From Xanthobacteraceae bacterium (GTDB lineage: Bacteria; Pseudomonadota; Alphaproteobacteria; Rhizobiales; Xanthobacteraceae), in contig JARBUD010000003.1 of NCBI GenBank assembly GCA_029239875.1, positions 124,001-188,000 on the forward strand: a stretch of 64,000 nt of DNA. The letters run 5' to 3'. Position numbers and translations under genes: made by a program. Below, piece by piece: positions 18,973-28,261 of the stretch. Positions within the stretch are counted from its first letter, which is position 1. Each line of letters starts with the position of its first letter. The notes beneath the pieces were generated by a model that worked only from the letters and a program-made list of their open reading frames with translations, made no database searches and was not told the origin of the DNA.

Positions 18973-20112
18973 TCAGTCGACCTCGTGCGGCACACCGGTA
19001 TTGCCCGAGGTGCCAGCCGGAGTACCCGCCGCATTCTGGTCGCGCTCGATCTGCCGCCAGCGGGTGACGTTCTTGTTATGCTGGTCCAGCGTCTCGGCGA
19101 AGGCGTGCCCACCCGTGCCGTCGGCGACGAAATAGAGGTGCTTGGTCTTGGCGGGGTTGGCGGTCGCCTCCAGCGAGGCGCGACCGGGATTGCCGATCGG
19201 CCCCGGCGGCAGGCCGACGATGGCGTAGGTGTTGAAAGGCGTGGGGCTGGTGATGTCGGTGCGGGTGATCGGCCGGTCGAGCCGGCCCTTCCCGCGCACG
19301 AGGCCATAGATGATGGTCGGGTCCGACTGCAGCTTCATCTTCTTGTTGAGCCGGTTGACGAACACCGCCGCCACCATCGGGCGCTCCTCGGCGACGCCGG
19401 TCTCCTTCTCGACGATGGAGGCGAGGATGACGAGTTCCTCCGGCGACTTCAGCGGAATGGAAGGATCGCGCTTCTCCCAGATCTGCTTCAGCTCGGCGTC
19501 CTGCGTGCGCGCCATGCGGCGCAGCACGTCTTCGCGCGAGGTGCCGCGCGTGATCTTGTAGGTGTCCGGCATCAGACTGCCCTCGCGCGGCACCTGGCGG
19601 ATCGAACCGGAGAGCTCCGGCACCTCCATCAGCCGCTGCACGATCTGGTCGCTGGTCAGCCCCTCGGGGATGGTGACAGTGTATTCCAGCACCTTGCCCG
19701 ACACGATGGTGTCGAGCACCTGCGCGATCGAAGCGCCCTGCGGGAAAGCGTACTCGCCGGCCTTGAGCTTGCCGGAGGCACGCGTGCCGACCGCCGCGCC
19801 GACGAAGACCCATTTGTCGGCGATCACGCCCTGCTTCACCAGGAGATCGGCGATGTCCATCACGCCGTACTCATTCGGCACGATCACCGCCTTGTCCTGG
19901 GCGAGCGGACCGGGCGCGCGGTAGCGGGCATCGCCGATCCACAGCGCGCCGCCGCCGAGCACGATGACGGCCAGGAGCAGGGTGAAGATGGCGCTGCCGG
20001 CGGCGATCACCGGGTGGTGCGCGCGGCGCGACGCCCGGTAACGGTCAGGCGTCTGCCCCGGAGGGGCGGAAGCGGGAGCGCCGGTCGGCGTCGGAGAAAT
20101 CTCGTCGGTCAT
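18973..20112 (-). CDS. mltG: Endolytic peptidoglycan transglycosylase MltG
   Basis: Cuts nascent glycan strands at the inner membrane and so sets peptidoglycan chain length. The 379-residue YceG-family protein has a cytoplasmic proline-rich N-terminus, one transmembrane helix at about 36-59, a LysM-like domain and the catalytic domain. ASIVEKETG at 231-239 includes the probable catalytic Glu235, and LQSDPTIIYG follows. The C-terminal block NPGRASLEATANPAKT is also conserved. It follows fabF as in many proteobacteria. Confidence 0.94.
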   Translation of the reverse strand: MTDEISPTPTGAPASAPPGQTPDRYRASRRAHHPVIAAGSAIFTLLLAVIVLGGGALWIGDARYRAPGPLAQDKAVIVPNEYGVMDIADLLVKQGVIADKWVFVGAAVGTRASGKLKAGEYAFPQGASIAQVLDTIVSGKVLEYTVTIPEGLTSDQIVQRLMEVPELSGSIRQVPREGSLMPDTYKITRGTSREDVLRRMARTQDAELKQIWEKRDPSIPLKSPEELVILASIVEKETGVAEERPMVAAVFVNRLNKKMKLQSDPTIIYGLVRGKGRLDRPITRTDITSPTPFNTYAIVGLPPGPIGNPGRASLEATANPAKTKHLYFVADGTGGHAFAETLDQHNKNVTRWRQIERDQNAAGTPAGTSGNTGVPHEVD

Positions 20113-20350
20113 CGGGGCCTCGCCGAACGTTCACGGGCGCACAACGCCGAGGCATGTCCGGCGGAAGCTGAACGGCTTCCGCGATGAGAACGTGCCCTGG
20201 CTCGTTGAACCTGGAGCCGTTTCCCGCCGCCCGGATGATTCCACCCGAGCCGGGGAGACTCCCCGGCAGACTACCCGAAAAAATGGCGAAAGCGGGAAGC
20301 CCGCCGGCCGGGAAAAGCGCGCTTTCCCCGGCAAGTGACGCGGGGTCGCG
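20113..20350. other. fabF-mltG spacer with two hairpins
   Basis: A short perfect hairpin GCCGGGGA/TCCCCGGC lies at 20249-20267. A longer near-perfect one spans about 20310-20335 (core CCGGGAAAAGC/GCTTTCCCCGG). Neither has a clean T-run, so whether they terminate fabF transcription or only stabilise its 3' end is unclear. Confidence 0.45.
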
Positions 20351-21613
20351 TCAGTTGGCGTGGCGCTTGAAGACCAGCGAGGCGTTAGTGCCGCCGAAGC
20401 CGAAGGAGTTCGACAGCGCGTAATCCACCTTGCGCTCGCGCGCCCTGTGCGGAACGAGGTCGAGCGGTGTCTCGACGGAGGGATTGTCGAGATTGATCGT
20501 CGGCGGCGCGATCTGATCGCGAATCGCCAGCAGCGAGAAGATCGCCTCCACCGCGCCGGCAGCACCGAGCAGGTGGCCGATGGCCGACTTGGTAGAGGAC
20601 ATCGAGGCCGTCGCCGTCGCGTTGCCGAGCAGGCGCGTCACCGCGCCAAGCTCGATCTCGTCGGCCATGGTCGAGGTGCCGTGGGCGTTGATGTAGTCGA
20701 TTTCGGAAGGCGAGATGCCCGCCCGCTTCAGCGCCGCCTGCATGCTGCGAAAGGCGCCGTCACCGTCCTCGGACGGGGCGGTGATGTGGAAGGCGTCGCC
20801 CGACATGCCGTAGCCGACAATCTCGCCATAGATCTTGGCGCCGCGCGCCAGCGCGTGGTCGAGCGCCTCGACCACGACGACGCCGGCGCCCTCGCCCATG
20901 ACGAAGCCGTCGCGGTCCTTGTCATAGGGGCGCGAGGCCTTCTCTGGCGTGTCGTTGAAGCTGGTCGACAGCGCGCGGCAGGCGGCGAAGCCCGCCATGC
21001 CGATGCGGCTGATCGACGATTCGGTGCCGCCGGCCACCATGACGTCGGCATCGCCCAGCATCACGAGCCGGGCAGCGTCGCCGATGGCGTGGGCGCCCGT
21101 CGAGCAGGCGGTGACGACGGCATGATTCGGACCCTTGAGCCCGTGCTCGATCGACACATAGCCGCCGGCGAGATTGATCAGGCGGCCGGGGATGAAGAAG
21201 GGCGAGACGCGGCGCGGCCCGCGCTCCTTGAGCAGCAGGCTGGTCTCGGCAATGCCGTTAAGGCCGCCGATGCCGGAGCCGATCAGCACGCCGGTCGAGA
21301 TCTGCTCTTCATAGGTCGAAGGATGCCAGCCAGCATCGTTCAGCGCCTGGGTCGCCGCCGACATCGCATAGATGATGAAGTCGTCGACCTTGCGCTGCTC
21401 CTTCGGCTCCATCCACTCGTCGGCATTGAAGGTGCCGTCCGAGCCGTCGCCGCGCGGAACCTGGCAGGCGATCTTGGCGGGCAGGTCCTCGACCTCGAAG
21501 TTCTCGATGCGGCGTGCGCCGCTCTTGCCTTCGAGAATGCGGCTCCAGCTGGTGTCGACGCCGCAACCGAGCGGCGTCACCATGCCGAGGCCGGTAACGA
21601 CGACGCGCCTCAT
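20351..21613 (-). CDS. fabF: 3-oxoacyl-ACP synthase II
   Basis: Condenses malonyl-ACP with acyl-ACP in fatty-acid elongation. The 420-residue thiolase-fold protein has the nucleophile Cys170 in VTACSTGAHAIG and the two histidines of the catalytic triad in NAHGTST and KSAIGHLLGAAG. The GFGGTNASLVF C-terminal loop is also present. It lies 73 bp downstream of acpP, its acyl-carrier substrate. Confidence 0.97.
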   Translation of the reverse strand: MRRVVVTGLGMVTPLGCGVDTSWSRILEGKSGARRIENFEVEDLPAKIACQVPRGDGSDGTFNADEWMEPKEQRKVDDFIIYAMSAATQALNDAGWHPSTYEEQISTGVLIGSGIGGLNGIAETSLLLKERGPRRVSPFFIPGRLINLAGGYVSIEHGLKGPNHAVVTACSTGAHAIGDAARLVMLGDADVMVAGGTESSISRIGMAGFAACRALSTSFNDTPEKASRPYDKDRDGFVMGEGAGVVVVEALDHALARGAKIYGEIVGYGMSGDAFHITAPSEDGDGAFRSMQAALKRAGISPSEIDYINAHGTSTMADEIELGAVTRLLGNATATASMSSTKSAIGHLLGAAGAVEAIFSLLAIRDQIAPPTINLDNPSVETPLDLVPHRARERKVDYALSNSFGFGGTNASLVFKRHAN

Positions 21614-21686
21614 CCGATGTCTCCGGAGAACTTCATGCTGCCGTGTGGCGCCGCGGCGGGGAACCGCCGCAGCGCGCGAGGGGCCG

Positions 21687-21923
21687 TCAGGCCGCGTTCT
21701 TTTCCAGGAACTTGATGGCGTCGCCGACCGTCAGGATGGTTTCGGCGGCGTCGTCCGGGATCTCGCAGTTGAACGCTTCTTCAAAAGCCATGACCAGCTC
21801 GACCGTGTCGAGGCTGTCAGCGCCGAGGTCGTCGATGAAGCTGGCATTCTCGGTAACCTTCTCGGGCTCGACGCCCAGATGCTCGGCTACAATCTTCTTC
21901 ACGCGCTCGGCAATATCGCTCAT
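21687..21923 (-). CDS. acpP: Acyl carrier protein
   Basis: Carries growing acyl chains on a phosphopantetheine arm. The 78-residue acidic protein starts [17 protein letters not shown] and has the attachment serine Ser37 in the [16 protein letters not shown] helix. The ATG at 21923 is preceded by GAGGGTGA. It lies between fabG and fabF in a compact fatty-acid operon. Confidence 0.97.
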   Translation of the reverse strand: MSDIAERVKKIVAEHLGVEPEKVTENASFIDDLGADSLDTVELVMAFEEAFNCEIPDDAAETILTVGDAIKFLEKNAA

Positions 21924-22151
21924 CGGTTCACCCTCGTCCGTATCCGGAGGTTTGCTACGTTGTTCCATCTGGCCCCCGCGCGAACGCGGTGTAGGCGGCC
22001 TGTTTTCTGCCCCGATTACAGGAGGTGCCCGGACATTTCCGCGTCTCTTACGCGGCGTCCGCCCCTGTGAGCCGTGGCGGTCGTTAGCACACTTCAACCG
22101 GCAAAACCAGCGCCCTAAGGCAAGGTCCCATGCGGCTTTGGTGGCCTTAAA

Positions 22152-22889
22152 TCAGATCATGGCCATCCCGCCATTCACGTGCAGCGTCTGGCCCGTGACA
22201 TAGGCGGCCTCGTTGGAGGCGAGGTAGACGGCGGCGGTGGCGATATCCTCCGGCGTACCCAGCTTGTTGGCCGGCACGGCGGCGAGGATCGCCTGCTTCT
22301 GCTTGTCGTTCAGCACGTCGGTCATCGGCGTGGCGATGAAGCCCGGCGCGATGCAATTGACCGTCACGCCGCGGGCGGCGACTTCCTTGGCCAGCGCCTT
22401 GGACATGCCGATCATGCCGGCCTTGGCGGCGGCATAGTTGCCCTGCCCGGCATTGCCGGTGACGCCCACCACCGAGGTGATGCCGATGATGCGGCCGGTG
22501 CGCCGGCGCATCATGGAGCGGGCGGCGGCGCGGGTCAGGCGGAAGCCGGCGGTGAGGTTTACCGCGATCACCTGGTCCCACATCTCGTCGGTCAGGCGGA
22601 CGAACAGGCCGTCACGGGTGATGCCAGCATTGTTGACGAGGATGTCGAGCTCGCCCAGCGTCTCCTCGGCCTGCGGCACCAGCGCCTCGACCTGCTCCAT
22701 GTTGGACAAGTCGCAGGGCAGCACATGGACGCGCTCGCCGAGTTCGCCCGCCAGCGTTTCCAACACTTCGCGGCGGGTGCCGGAGATGGCGACCGTCGCA
22801 CCCTGGGCATGCAGCGCCTTGGCGATCGCGCCGCCGATGCCGCCGGTGGCGCCGGTGACGAGGGCGGTCTTGCCAGTCAGATCGAACAC
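22152..22889 (-). CDS. fabG: 3-oxoacyl-ACP reductase
   Basis: NADPH-dependent reduction of 3-oxoacyl-ACP. A 245-residue short-chain dehydrogenase with the Rossmann motif TGATGGIGG (12-20), NNAG (87-90) and the catalytic set Ser139, Tyr152 and Lys156 in NYAAAKAG. The GTG at 22889 is preferred over upstream ATGs because AGGAGATTCCC sits directly before it and the protein then begins FDLTGKTALVTG as other FabGs do. Confidence 0.96.
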   Translation of the reverse strand: MFDLTGKTALVTGATGGIGGAIAKALHAQGATVAISGTRREVLETLAGELGERVHVLPCDLSNMEQVEALVPQAEETLGELDILVNNAGITRDGLFVRLTDEMWDQVIAVNLTAGFRLTRAAARSMMRRRTGRIIGITSVVGVTGNAGQGNYAAAKAGMIGMSKALAKEVAARGVTVNCIAPGFIATPMTDVLNDKQKQAILAAVPANKLGTPEDIATAAVYLASNEAAYVTGQTLHVNGGMAMI

Positions 22890-22920
22890 GGGAATCTCCT
22901 GAAATCTTTCGCCCGAATCC

Positions 22921-23871
22921 TCACGCGTCCGCAGGGGCGGCGGCGAAGGCGGCGACATCCTCGGGCGTGCCGACATTCGCGACGGCGATTTGGCGGGCGA
23001 TACGCTTGGTGAGGCCGGACAGCACCTTGCCAGTGCCGACCTCGACGAGGCGGGTCACACCCTGCTCGGCCATGAAGGCGACGGATTCGCGCCAGCGCAC
23101 GGTGCTGGTCACCTGCTTCACCAGCAGCGCGCGAATCTCCGCCGGGTCGGTGACCGCCGCGGCGGTGACGTTGGCGACGAGCGGCACCTTCGGCGCGCGC
23201 ACCTCGACGCCCGCCAAGGCCTCGCGCATGGCATCCGCAGCGGAGGCGATCAGGCTGCAATGGAACGGCGCGGACACGGTGAGCGGGATAGCACGCATGG
23301 CGCCCTCGCGCTTGGCGATCTCGCAGGCCCGCTCGACGGCGGCGGCGTTGCCGGAGACGACGACCTGGCCGGGCGCATTGTCGTTGGCGATGTCGCAAAC
23401 CTCGCCCTGAGCGGCTTCGGCGGCGACGGCGGCGACCTGGTCGAAGTCGAGGCCGAGGATCGCCGCCATGGCACCGGTGCCGACCGGGGTCGCCGCCTGC
23501 ATGGCGGTGCCGCGCAGGCGCAGCAGCCGAGCGGTGTCGGCGATGGAGATGGAGCCGGCGGCGGCCAGCGCCGAATATTCGCCCAGCGAATGGCCGGCGA
23601 CGAAGGCGGCGTCGCGCTTCAGGTCGAGCCCGGCCTCGGCCTCCAGCACGCGCAGCGCCGCGAGCGAGGCGGCCATGAGCGCCGGCTGGGTGTTGGCGGT
23701 GAGCGTCAGCGTCTCGATCGGCCCGTCCCACATGACGGCCGACAGCTTCTCGCCCAGCGCCTCGTCGACTTCCTCGAACACGGCGCGGGCGACGGCGAAC
23801 TCATCGGCGAGGGCCTTGCCCATGCCGACCGCCTGGCTGCCCTGCCCGGGAAACACGAAGGCGCTACTCAT
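22921..23871 (-). CDS. fabD: Malonyl-CoA:ACP transacylase
   Basis: Loads malonyl groups onto ACP to supply elongation. The 316-residue protein starts MSSAFVFPGQGSQAVGMGK and has the nucleophile Ser95 in GHSLGEYSALAAAG, with the oxyanion FPGQGSQ at the N-terminus. First gene of the reverse-strand block fabD-fabG-acpP-fabF. Confidence 0.97.
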   Translation of the reverse strand: MSSAFVFPGQGSQAVGMGKALADEFAVARAVFEEVDEALGEKLSAVMWDGPIETLTLTANTQPALMAASLAALRVLEAEAGLDLKRDAAFVAGHSLGEYSALAAAGSISIADTARLLRLRGTAMQAATPVGTGAMAAILGLDFDQVAAVAAEAAQGEVCDIANDNAPGQVVVSGNAAAVERACEIAKREGAMRAIPLTVSAPFHCSLIASAADAMREALAGVEVRAPKVPLVANVTAAAVTDPAEIRALLVKQVTSTVRWRESVAFMAEQGVTRLVEVGTGKVLSGLTKRIARQIAVANVGTPEDVAAFAAAPADA

Positions 23872-24050
23872 GACGTGACGAAACCTGCCTGTTAAGAATT
23901 AGCGGCGGCAGGAACACTGCCGAGCGCCTCCTGTCAAGTTGCGGGACGGGGACGCGGCGGCGGCGGCAGGCTTCTCAACGCCTTTATATTATTGGGCCGC
24001 ACGCGCGAGCATCGGGAACTGCGCTGCTGGCGCCGCCCGGCCGCCGCGGC

Positions 24051-24078
24051 TTGATTTCCGGACATTTTCGCGTATAAG
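24051..24078 (+). promoter_or_regulatory. Predicted housekeeping promoter of rpsF-rpsR
   Basis: TTGATT (24051-24056) and TATAAG (24073-24078) are separated by 16 bp, a good match to the vegetative sigma-factor consensus. Transcription from here would give a leader of nearly 200 nt before the rpsF start. Confidence 0.5.
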
Positions 24079-24182
24079 CGCGCGCACTGTCGGTCCCGGC
24101 CGGGGGCTGAACGGACGGCTGTGCTTTGGCTTTTGCCTCGCGCGGCAGCGGACCCGAGGGTCTGCGTCGTCCCGTGTCCCCG

Positions 24183-24219
24183 CCTTCGAGATTGTTCGAG
24201 CCTTTCCGGGGCTCGAAGG
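24183..24219 (+). promoter_or_regulatory. Hairpin in the rpsF leader, possible S6:S18 autoregulatory site
   Basis: TTCGAGCC (24195-24202) pairs with GGCTCGAA (24210-24217) around a 7-nt loop that contains CCG. An alternative pairing CCTTCGAG (24183-24190) with CTCGAAGG (24212-24219) competes with it. Leaders of rpsF-rpsR operons in other bacteria carry a CCG-containing structure bound by the S6:S18 complex. The match here is by inspection only. Confidence 0.35.
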
Positions 24220-24278
24220 GCTCGGCGCCGGGACGATGGCCCGCAATCGTGCGGGAATCAAAAGGAAAGGCACGAGAC

Positions 24279-24773
24279 ATGGCTCTCTACGAGCACGTGT
24301 TCCTCGCGCGCCAGGATGTGACGGCGCAGCAGGTCGAGGAACTCACCGCCCGCTTCAAGGGCATCATCGAGGCGAATGGCGGCTCGGTCACCAAGGCCGA
24401 GTACTGGGGCGTGAAGACGCTCACCTACCGCATCCGCAAGAACCGCAAGGCCCACTTCTCCCTGCTCAACGTCGACGCCCCGGCGGCGGCGATCGCTGAG
24501 CTGGAGCGTCAGCAGCGCATCGACGAGGACGTCCTGCGCTTCCTGACCATCCGCGTCGAGGAGCTCGAGGAAGGCCAGTCGGTCATGCTGCAGAAGCGCG
24601 ACCGTGACGACCGCGGCGAGCGCGGCTTCGGCGACCGTGGCTTCGGCGGTGACCGCGGCTTCGGCGGCGGGCGCAGCTTCGGCGGCGGCGATCGCGGCTT
24701 CGGCGGCGACCGTGGTGATCGCGGCCCGCGCCGTGATCGTGATGAGGCTCCGGCCAGCGTGGAGACTGAGTGA
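24279..24773 (+). CDS. rpsF: 30S ribosomal protein S6 with a Gly/Arg/Phe-rich C-terminal extension
   Basis: Binds the central domain of 16S rRNA together with S18. The first ~100 residues are a normal S6 fold ([22 protein letters not shown], then the [11 protein letters not shown]-like block and a hydrophobic core). After about residue 105 comes a low-complexity tail built of repeated DRGFGG/GFGGDRG units, ending in an acidic SVETE. Total 164 residues against about 131 in E. coli. The ATG at 24279 follows AAAGGAAAGG. The stop overlaps the rpsR start as TGATG. Confidence 0.96.
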   Translation: MALYEHVFLARQDVTAQQVEELTARFKGIIEANGGSVTKAEYWGVKTLTYRIRKNRKAHFSLLNVDAPAAAIAELERQQRIDEDVLRFLTIRVEELEEGQSVMLQKRDRDDRGERGFGDRGFGGDRGFGGGRSFGGGDRGFGGDRGDRGPRRDRDEAPASVETE

Positions 24774-25039
24774 TGGCTTTCGGTGGCACCGGCGGTCCTT
24801 CCGCCAACACGGGCGCCCGTCGCCCCTTCTTCCGTCGTCGCAAGACCTGCCCGTTCTCCGGCGCCAACGCCCCGAAGATCGACTACAAGGACGTGCGGCT
24901 GCTGCAGCGCTACATCTCCGAGCGCGGCAAGATCGTCCCCTCGCGCATCACGGCGGTCTCCGCCAAGAAGCAGCGCGAGCTCGCCCAGGCGATCAAGCGC
25001 GCCCGCTTCCTGGGCCTGCTGCCCTTCGTCATCCGCTGA
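24773..25039 (+). CDS. rpsR: 30S ribosomal protein S18
   Basis: Pairs with S6 on the small-subunit platform. An 88-residue basic protein with the S18 core RRKTCPFSG...[49 protein letters not shown]. The ATG at 24773 shares bases with the rpsF stop; an in-frame GTG three bases earlier is possible but less likely. Confidence 0.97.
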   Translation: MAFGGTGGPSANTGARRPFFRRRKTCPFSGANAPKIDYKDVRLLQRYISERGKIVPSRITAVSAKKQRELAQAIKRARFLGLLPFVIR

Positions 25040-25054
25040 TCGCGTGACGTTTTC

Positions 25055-25076
25055 GTCCCCGGCTTCGGCCGGGGAC
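25055..25076. repeat. GTCCCCGGC hairpin with TTCG tetraloop
   Basis: A perfect 9-bp stem GTCCCCGGC/GCCGGGGAC closes on TTCG, 15 bp after the rpsR stop. There is no T-run. A sequence-related palindrome follows the cupredoxin-like gene at 60714-60737, so this is probably a dispersed short palindrome used as a transcript end. Confidence 0.6.
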
Positions 25077-25182
25077 ACCGACTTTCAGATTTTGCGACAG
25101 GCCCGCGGGATGGTCCCGGCGGTCCTTCAGCTGGGGCGGACATGGATCCGCCTCTAACCGCTCGGAGCGGGACAGCTCGTCG

Positions 25183-26139
25183 ATGGTTCAGAACTGGCTC
25201 ATAGCCTTCGGCGCCGGCGCGGCGTCCGCCCTCCTGGTCGCCACCGTCGCGACCGGCAGCGCCTTGGCTTTGCCGCTGTTCTACCTCGCCCCCCTCCCCG
25301 TCCTCATCGTCGGCCTCGGCTGGTCGCATCTCTCGGCGCTGGTCGCCGCCTCGACCGCCGCGGTCGGGATCGGCGTCTTCTTCGGCCTCGATCTGCTGAC
25401 CGCCTACGTCGCCGGCGTCGGCCTGCCGGCCTATGCACTCGCCTATCTCGCGCTGATGGCCCGCCAGGAGAGGCCGGACGGCCCGTTCGAATGGTTCCCC
25501 GTCGGCCGCGTCGTGCTGGCCGCCGCCATCCTCGGCTGCCTTGCCGTCGCCGCGCTGATCCCGCTGGTGGCCGGCAACGTCCAGGGCTACCAGGCGGCGC
25601 TACGCGAGATGTTCCAGGCGATGTTCGAGGAGCGCCCAGGGATTCCCGGCGCCGACACCAGCCGGCTGGTCGACCTTCTGGTCATCGTGATGCCGCCGGC
25701 CGCCGCCGTCGTCACCATGGTGACCCAGCTCGCCAATCTCTGGCTCGCCGCCCATGCCGCGCGCCTTTCCGGCCGGCTGATGCGGCCCTGGCCAGACCTC
25801 GCCGCCATCTCGGTCCCGCGCACGAGCGTCGCGCTGCTGATCGGCGCGCTCATCGCCACCAGCCTCGACGACGGCTTCATCGGCCTGCTGGCGGAACTGC
25901 TCGGCGCCACGCTGGTCATGGCCTTCGCCTTCATCGGCCTGGCGACCATCCACTGGATCACCCGCGGCGCGGCGGGGCGCACGCTGGTCATCGCCACGGT
26001 GTGGATCGCGGCGCTGGCGCTGGGCTGGCCCTTCGCCGCCCTCGCCTTGCTCGGCATCGCCGAGACCCTCTTCGGCCTTCGCGGCCGCTTCAAGCGCGGG
26101 GGGCCAGCCAAGGGGCCGCCCGCGGCCAATGACGGCTGA
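25183..26139 (+). CDS. DUF2232 family membrane protein
   Basis: A 318-residue very hydrophobic protein with roughly eight transmembrane segments, matching the DUF2232/YybS-like family found between rpsR and rplI in alphaproteobacteria. A conserved charged stretch near the middle (PGADTSRLVDLLV) separates two membrane bundles. Function unknown. The fixed position between ribosomal-protein genes and dnaB suggests a housekeeping membrane role, but nothing in the sequence tells which. Confidence 0.8.
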   Translation: MVQNWLIAFGAGAASALLVATVATGSALALPLFYLAPLPVLIVGLGWSHLSALVAASTAAVGIGVFFGLDLLTAYVAGVGLPAYALAYLALMARQERPDGPFEWFPVGRVVLAAAILGCLAVAALIPLVAGNVQGYQAALREMFQAMFEERPGIPGADTSRLVDLLVIVMPPAAAVVTMVTQLANLWLAAHAARLSGRLMRPWPDLAAISVPRTSVALLIGALIATSLDDGFIGLLAELLGATLVMAFAFIGLATIHWITRGAAGRTLVIATVWIAALALGWPFAALALLGIAETLFGLRGRFKRGGPAKGPPAANDG

Positions 26140-26181
26140 TGCCGAATCCCAAGAAACCGACGAATCGAATGGAGAACTGAA

Positions 26182-26757
26182 ATGGAAGTCATTCTGCTGG
26201 AACGCGTGGCCAAGCTCGGCCAGATGGGTGAGGTCGTCCGCGTCAAGGACGGTTTCGCCCGCAACTTCCTCCTGCCCTCGGGCAAGGCGCTGCGCGCCAC
26301 CAAGGAGAACAAGACCCGCTTCGAGACGATGAAGGCACAGCTCGAGACCCGCAACCTCGAGCTCAAGACCGAGGCGGCCAAGGTCGGCGAGAAGCTCAAC
26401 GGCACCGAAGTGGTGCTGGTGCGCCAGGCCGGCGAGACCGGCCAGCTCTACGGCTCGGTGTCGACCCGCGACATCGCCGAGGCGCTGACCGCCGCCGGCT
26501 TCTCCGTCGCCCGCCACCAGATCGTGCTCAACCACCCGATCAAGACCATCGGCCTGCACGACGTGCCGGTGACGCTGCACCCGGAGGTCGAGGTGACCGT
26601 CCGCGCCAACGTCGCCCGCAGCCCCGAAGAAGCGGCGCGCCAGTCGCGCGGTGAAGACCTCACCGTCGTGCGCGACGACGAGGACGAGGACGAGGCCGAA
26701 TACTTGGAAGAGGCCCCCGCCGAGGCCGGCGACGAGGCTGAAGCCGAGCAGGCCTGA
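26182..26757 (+). CDS. rplI: 50S ribosomal protein L9 with an acidic tail
   Basis: Binds 23S rRNA domain V and extends from the subunit surface. The N-terminal domain [36 protein letters not shown] is diagnostic, followed by the long helix and C-terminal domain. It has 191 residues against 149 in E. coli; the extra ~40 form an acidic tail rich in Asp, Glu and Ala from about residue 155. A strong terminator follows. Confidence 0.97.
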   Translation: MEVILLERVAKLGQMGEVVRVKDGFARNFLLPSGKALRATKENKTRFETMKAQLETRNLELKTEAAKVGEKLNGTEVVLVRQAGETGQLYGSVSTRDIAEALTAAGFSVARHQIVLNHPIKTIGLHDVPVTLHPEVEVTVRANVARSPEEAARQSRGEDLTVVRDDEDEDEAEYLEEAPAEAGDEAEAEQA

Positions 26758-26790
26758 AGCATTTACCCAGCGTAATACGTCGAATTGCGT

Positions 26791-26820
26791 AGCCCGGCCG
26801 TTCGCGGCCGGGCTTTTTTG
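26791..26820 (+). terminator. Rho-independent terminator of the rpsF-rplI operon
   Basis: A perfect 10-bp stem AGCCCGGCCG/CGGCCGGGCT with a TTCG loop is followed by TTTTTT, 33 bp after the rplI stop. Confidence 0.93.
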
Positions 26821-26998
26821 CATGCTTTTGCAATACGGGGAATGTTGCGACGCGATAGATGTTGTGATGCAATGATATGCAGCATCAAAGACATGCCCAG
26901 GGGCTGGGCAGGCGGTCCAAGCGCATGAAAGAGCCTTGGCGGCTTTCCGAGCCGCCGGTGCCGGCGCAGGGGGTCGCTCGTACCGTTGGAGTTGGCCG

Positions 26999-28261
26999 AT
27001 GGAACGGTTGCTCTCGCAGGTCCTCGGGCGCCTCGTGCGCCGCGGTTCCCTCACTGTCCTCTTCGCTTCGGGCGCGCAGTCCGTCTATGGCGACGGCACG
27101 GGCGATCCGCTCAGCGTGCGCTTCACCTCGGAAGCTTGGCAACGCCAGATCGTCCTCGATCCTGAGCTGAAGTTCGGCGAGGCCTATATGGAAGGCGGCC
27201 TCGTCATCGAGGAAGGCGACATGGCCGGGCTGCTCGCCCTGCTGATGGCCCATGTGGGGCTCGGCACCGTCCCGAGCGCCAGCGCCAAGCTCTTGATGAA
27301 GCTGCGCTTCGCCTTCCGTCGCATCGCGCAGTTCAATCACCGCGAGCGCTCGCAGAAGAACGTCGCCCACCATTACGATCTCGACGGGCGGCTCTACTCG
27401 CTGTTCCTCGATGCCGACCGGCAATATTCCTGCGCCTATTTCGAGCATCCCGGCCAGTCGCTGGACGACGCCCAGCTCGCCAAGAAGCGCCACATCGCCG
27501 CCAAGCTGAAGTTCGACAAGCCGGATCTCACCGCGCTCGACATCGGCTGCGGCTGGGGCGGCATGGGGCTCTACCTCGCCGGCAATGCCGGGGCGAAGGT
27601 GACGGGCGTCACCCTCTCGCAGGAGCAGCTCGGCGTCGCCAAGTGCCGCGCCGAGGAACGCGGCCTCTCCGACCGTGCCGACTTCCGCCTGCAGGACTAT
27701 CGCGACGTGCCCGGGCCGTTCGACCGCATCGTCTCGGTCGGCATGTTCGAGCATGTCGGCGTCGGCCATTACGACGAGTATTTCGGCAAGGTGGCGCAGC
27801 TCATGAAGGACGACGGCGTGGCGGTGATCCACTCCATCGGCCGCTCGGAAGGCCCCGGCATCACCAATCCCTGGATCGCCAAGTACATCTTCCCCGGTGG
27901 CTACATCCCGGCCTTGTCGGAGGTGCTCCCCGCGATCGAGCGCGCCGGGCTGCTGGTCACCGACATCGAGATCCTGCGCCTGCACTATGCCGAGACGCTG
28001 AAGGCGTGGCGCGAGCGCTTCCTCGCCCATCGCGAGGAGGTCGAGCGGCTCTATGATTCGCGCTTCGTGCGGATGTTCGAGTTTTACCTCGCCTCCTCCG
28101 AGATGGCCTTCCGCCATCAGGGGATGATGATCTTCCAGGTACAGCTGGCCAAGCGCGAGGGCGTGGTTCCGCTTACCCGCAACTACATCGCCGAGGGCGA
28201 GGCGGCGCTGAAGCGGATGGAGAAGGAGAGCCGACCGGGCCTGAGACTCGCCGGAGAGTAG
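26999..28261 (+). CDS. Cyclopropane-fatty-acyl-phospholipid synthase family methyltransferase
   Basis: Adds a methylene from SAM across the double bond of unsaturated phospholipid acyl chains. The 420-residue length fits Cfa. The SAM site is DIGCGWGGMGLYLA with GVTLSQEQL after it; the N-terminal domain has LKFGEAYMEGG and the central SQKNVAHHYDLDGRLYSLFLD and YSCAYF blocks typical of the family. The ATG at 26999 follows a GGAG. An AT-rich upstream region (26821-26890) probably carries the promoter. Other activities of this fold cannot be fully excluded. Confidence 0.88.
   Translation: MERLLSQVLGRLVRRGSLTVLFASGAQSVYGDGTGDPLSVRFTSEAWQRQIVLDPELKFGEAYMEGGLVIEEGDMAGLLALLMAHVGLGTVPSASAKLLMKLRFAFRRIAQFNHRERSQKNVAHHYDLDGRLYSLFLDADRQYSCAYFEHPGQSLDDAQLAKKRHIAAKLKFDKPDLTALDIGCGWGGMGLYLAGNAGAKVTGVTLSQEQLGVAKCRAEERGLSDRADFRLQDYRDVPGPFDRIVSVGMFEHVGVGHYDEYFGKVAQLMKDDGVAVIHSIGRSEGPGITNPWIAKYIFPGGYIPALSEVLPAIERAGLLVTDIEILRLHYAETLKAWRERFLAHREEVERLYDSRFVRMFEFYLASSEMAFRHQGMMIFQVQLAKREGVVPLTRNYIAEGEAALKRMEKESRPGLRLAGE

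Larger units (their letters stand above)
23872..24278. other. Divergent intergenic region fabD / rpsF
   Basis: About 407 bp separate fabD from rpsF on opposite strands. The region contains a good promoter candidate for rpsF at 24051-24078 and a hairpin in the rpsF leader at 24183-24219, listed separately. I see no gene here. The fabD promoter must also lie here but I could not place it. Confidence 0.6.

Noticed and set aside
17809-20187. A 792-codon forward frame across gmk, yicC and mltG
   Set aside because: All three reverse-strand genes have clear family motifs; the forward frame has none.
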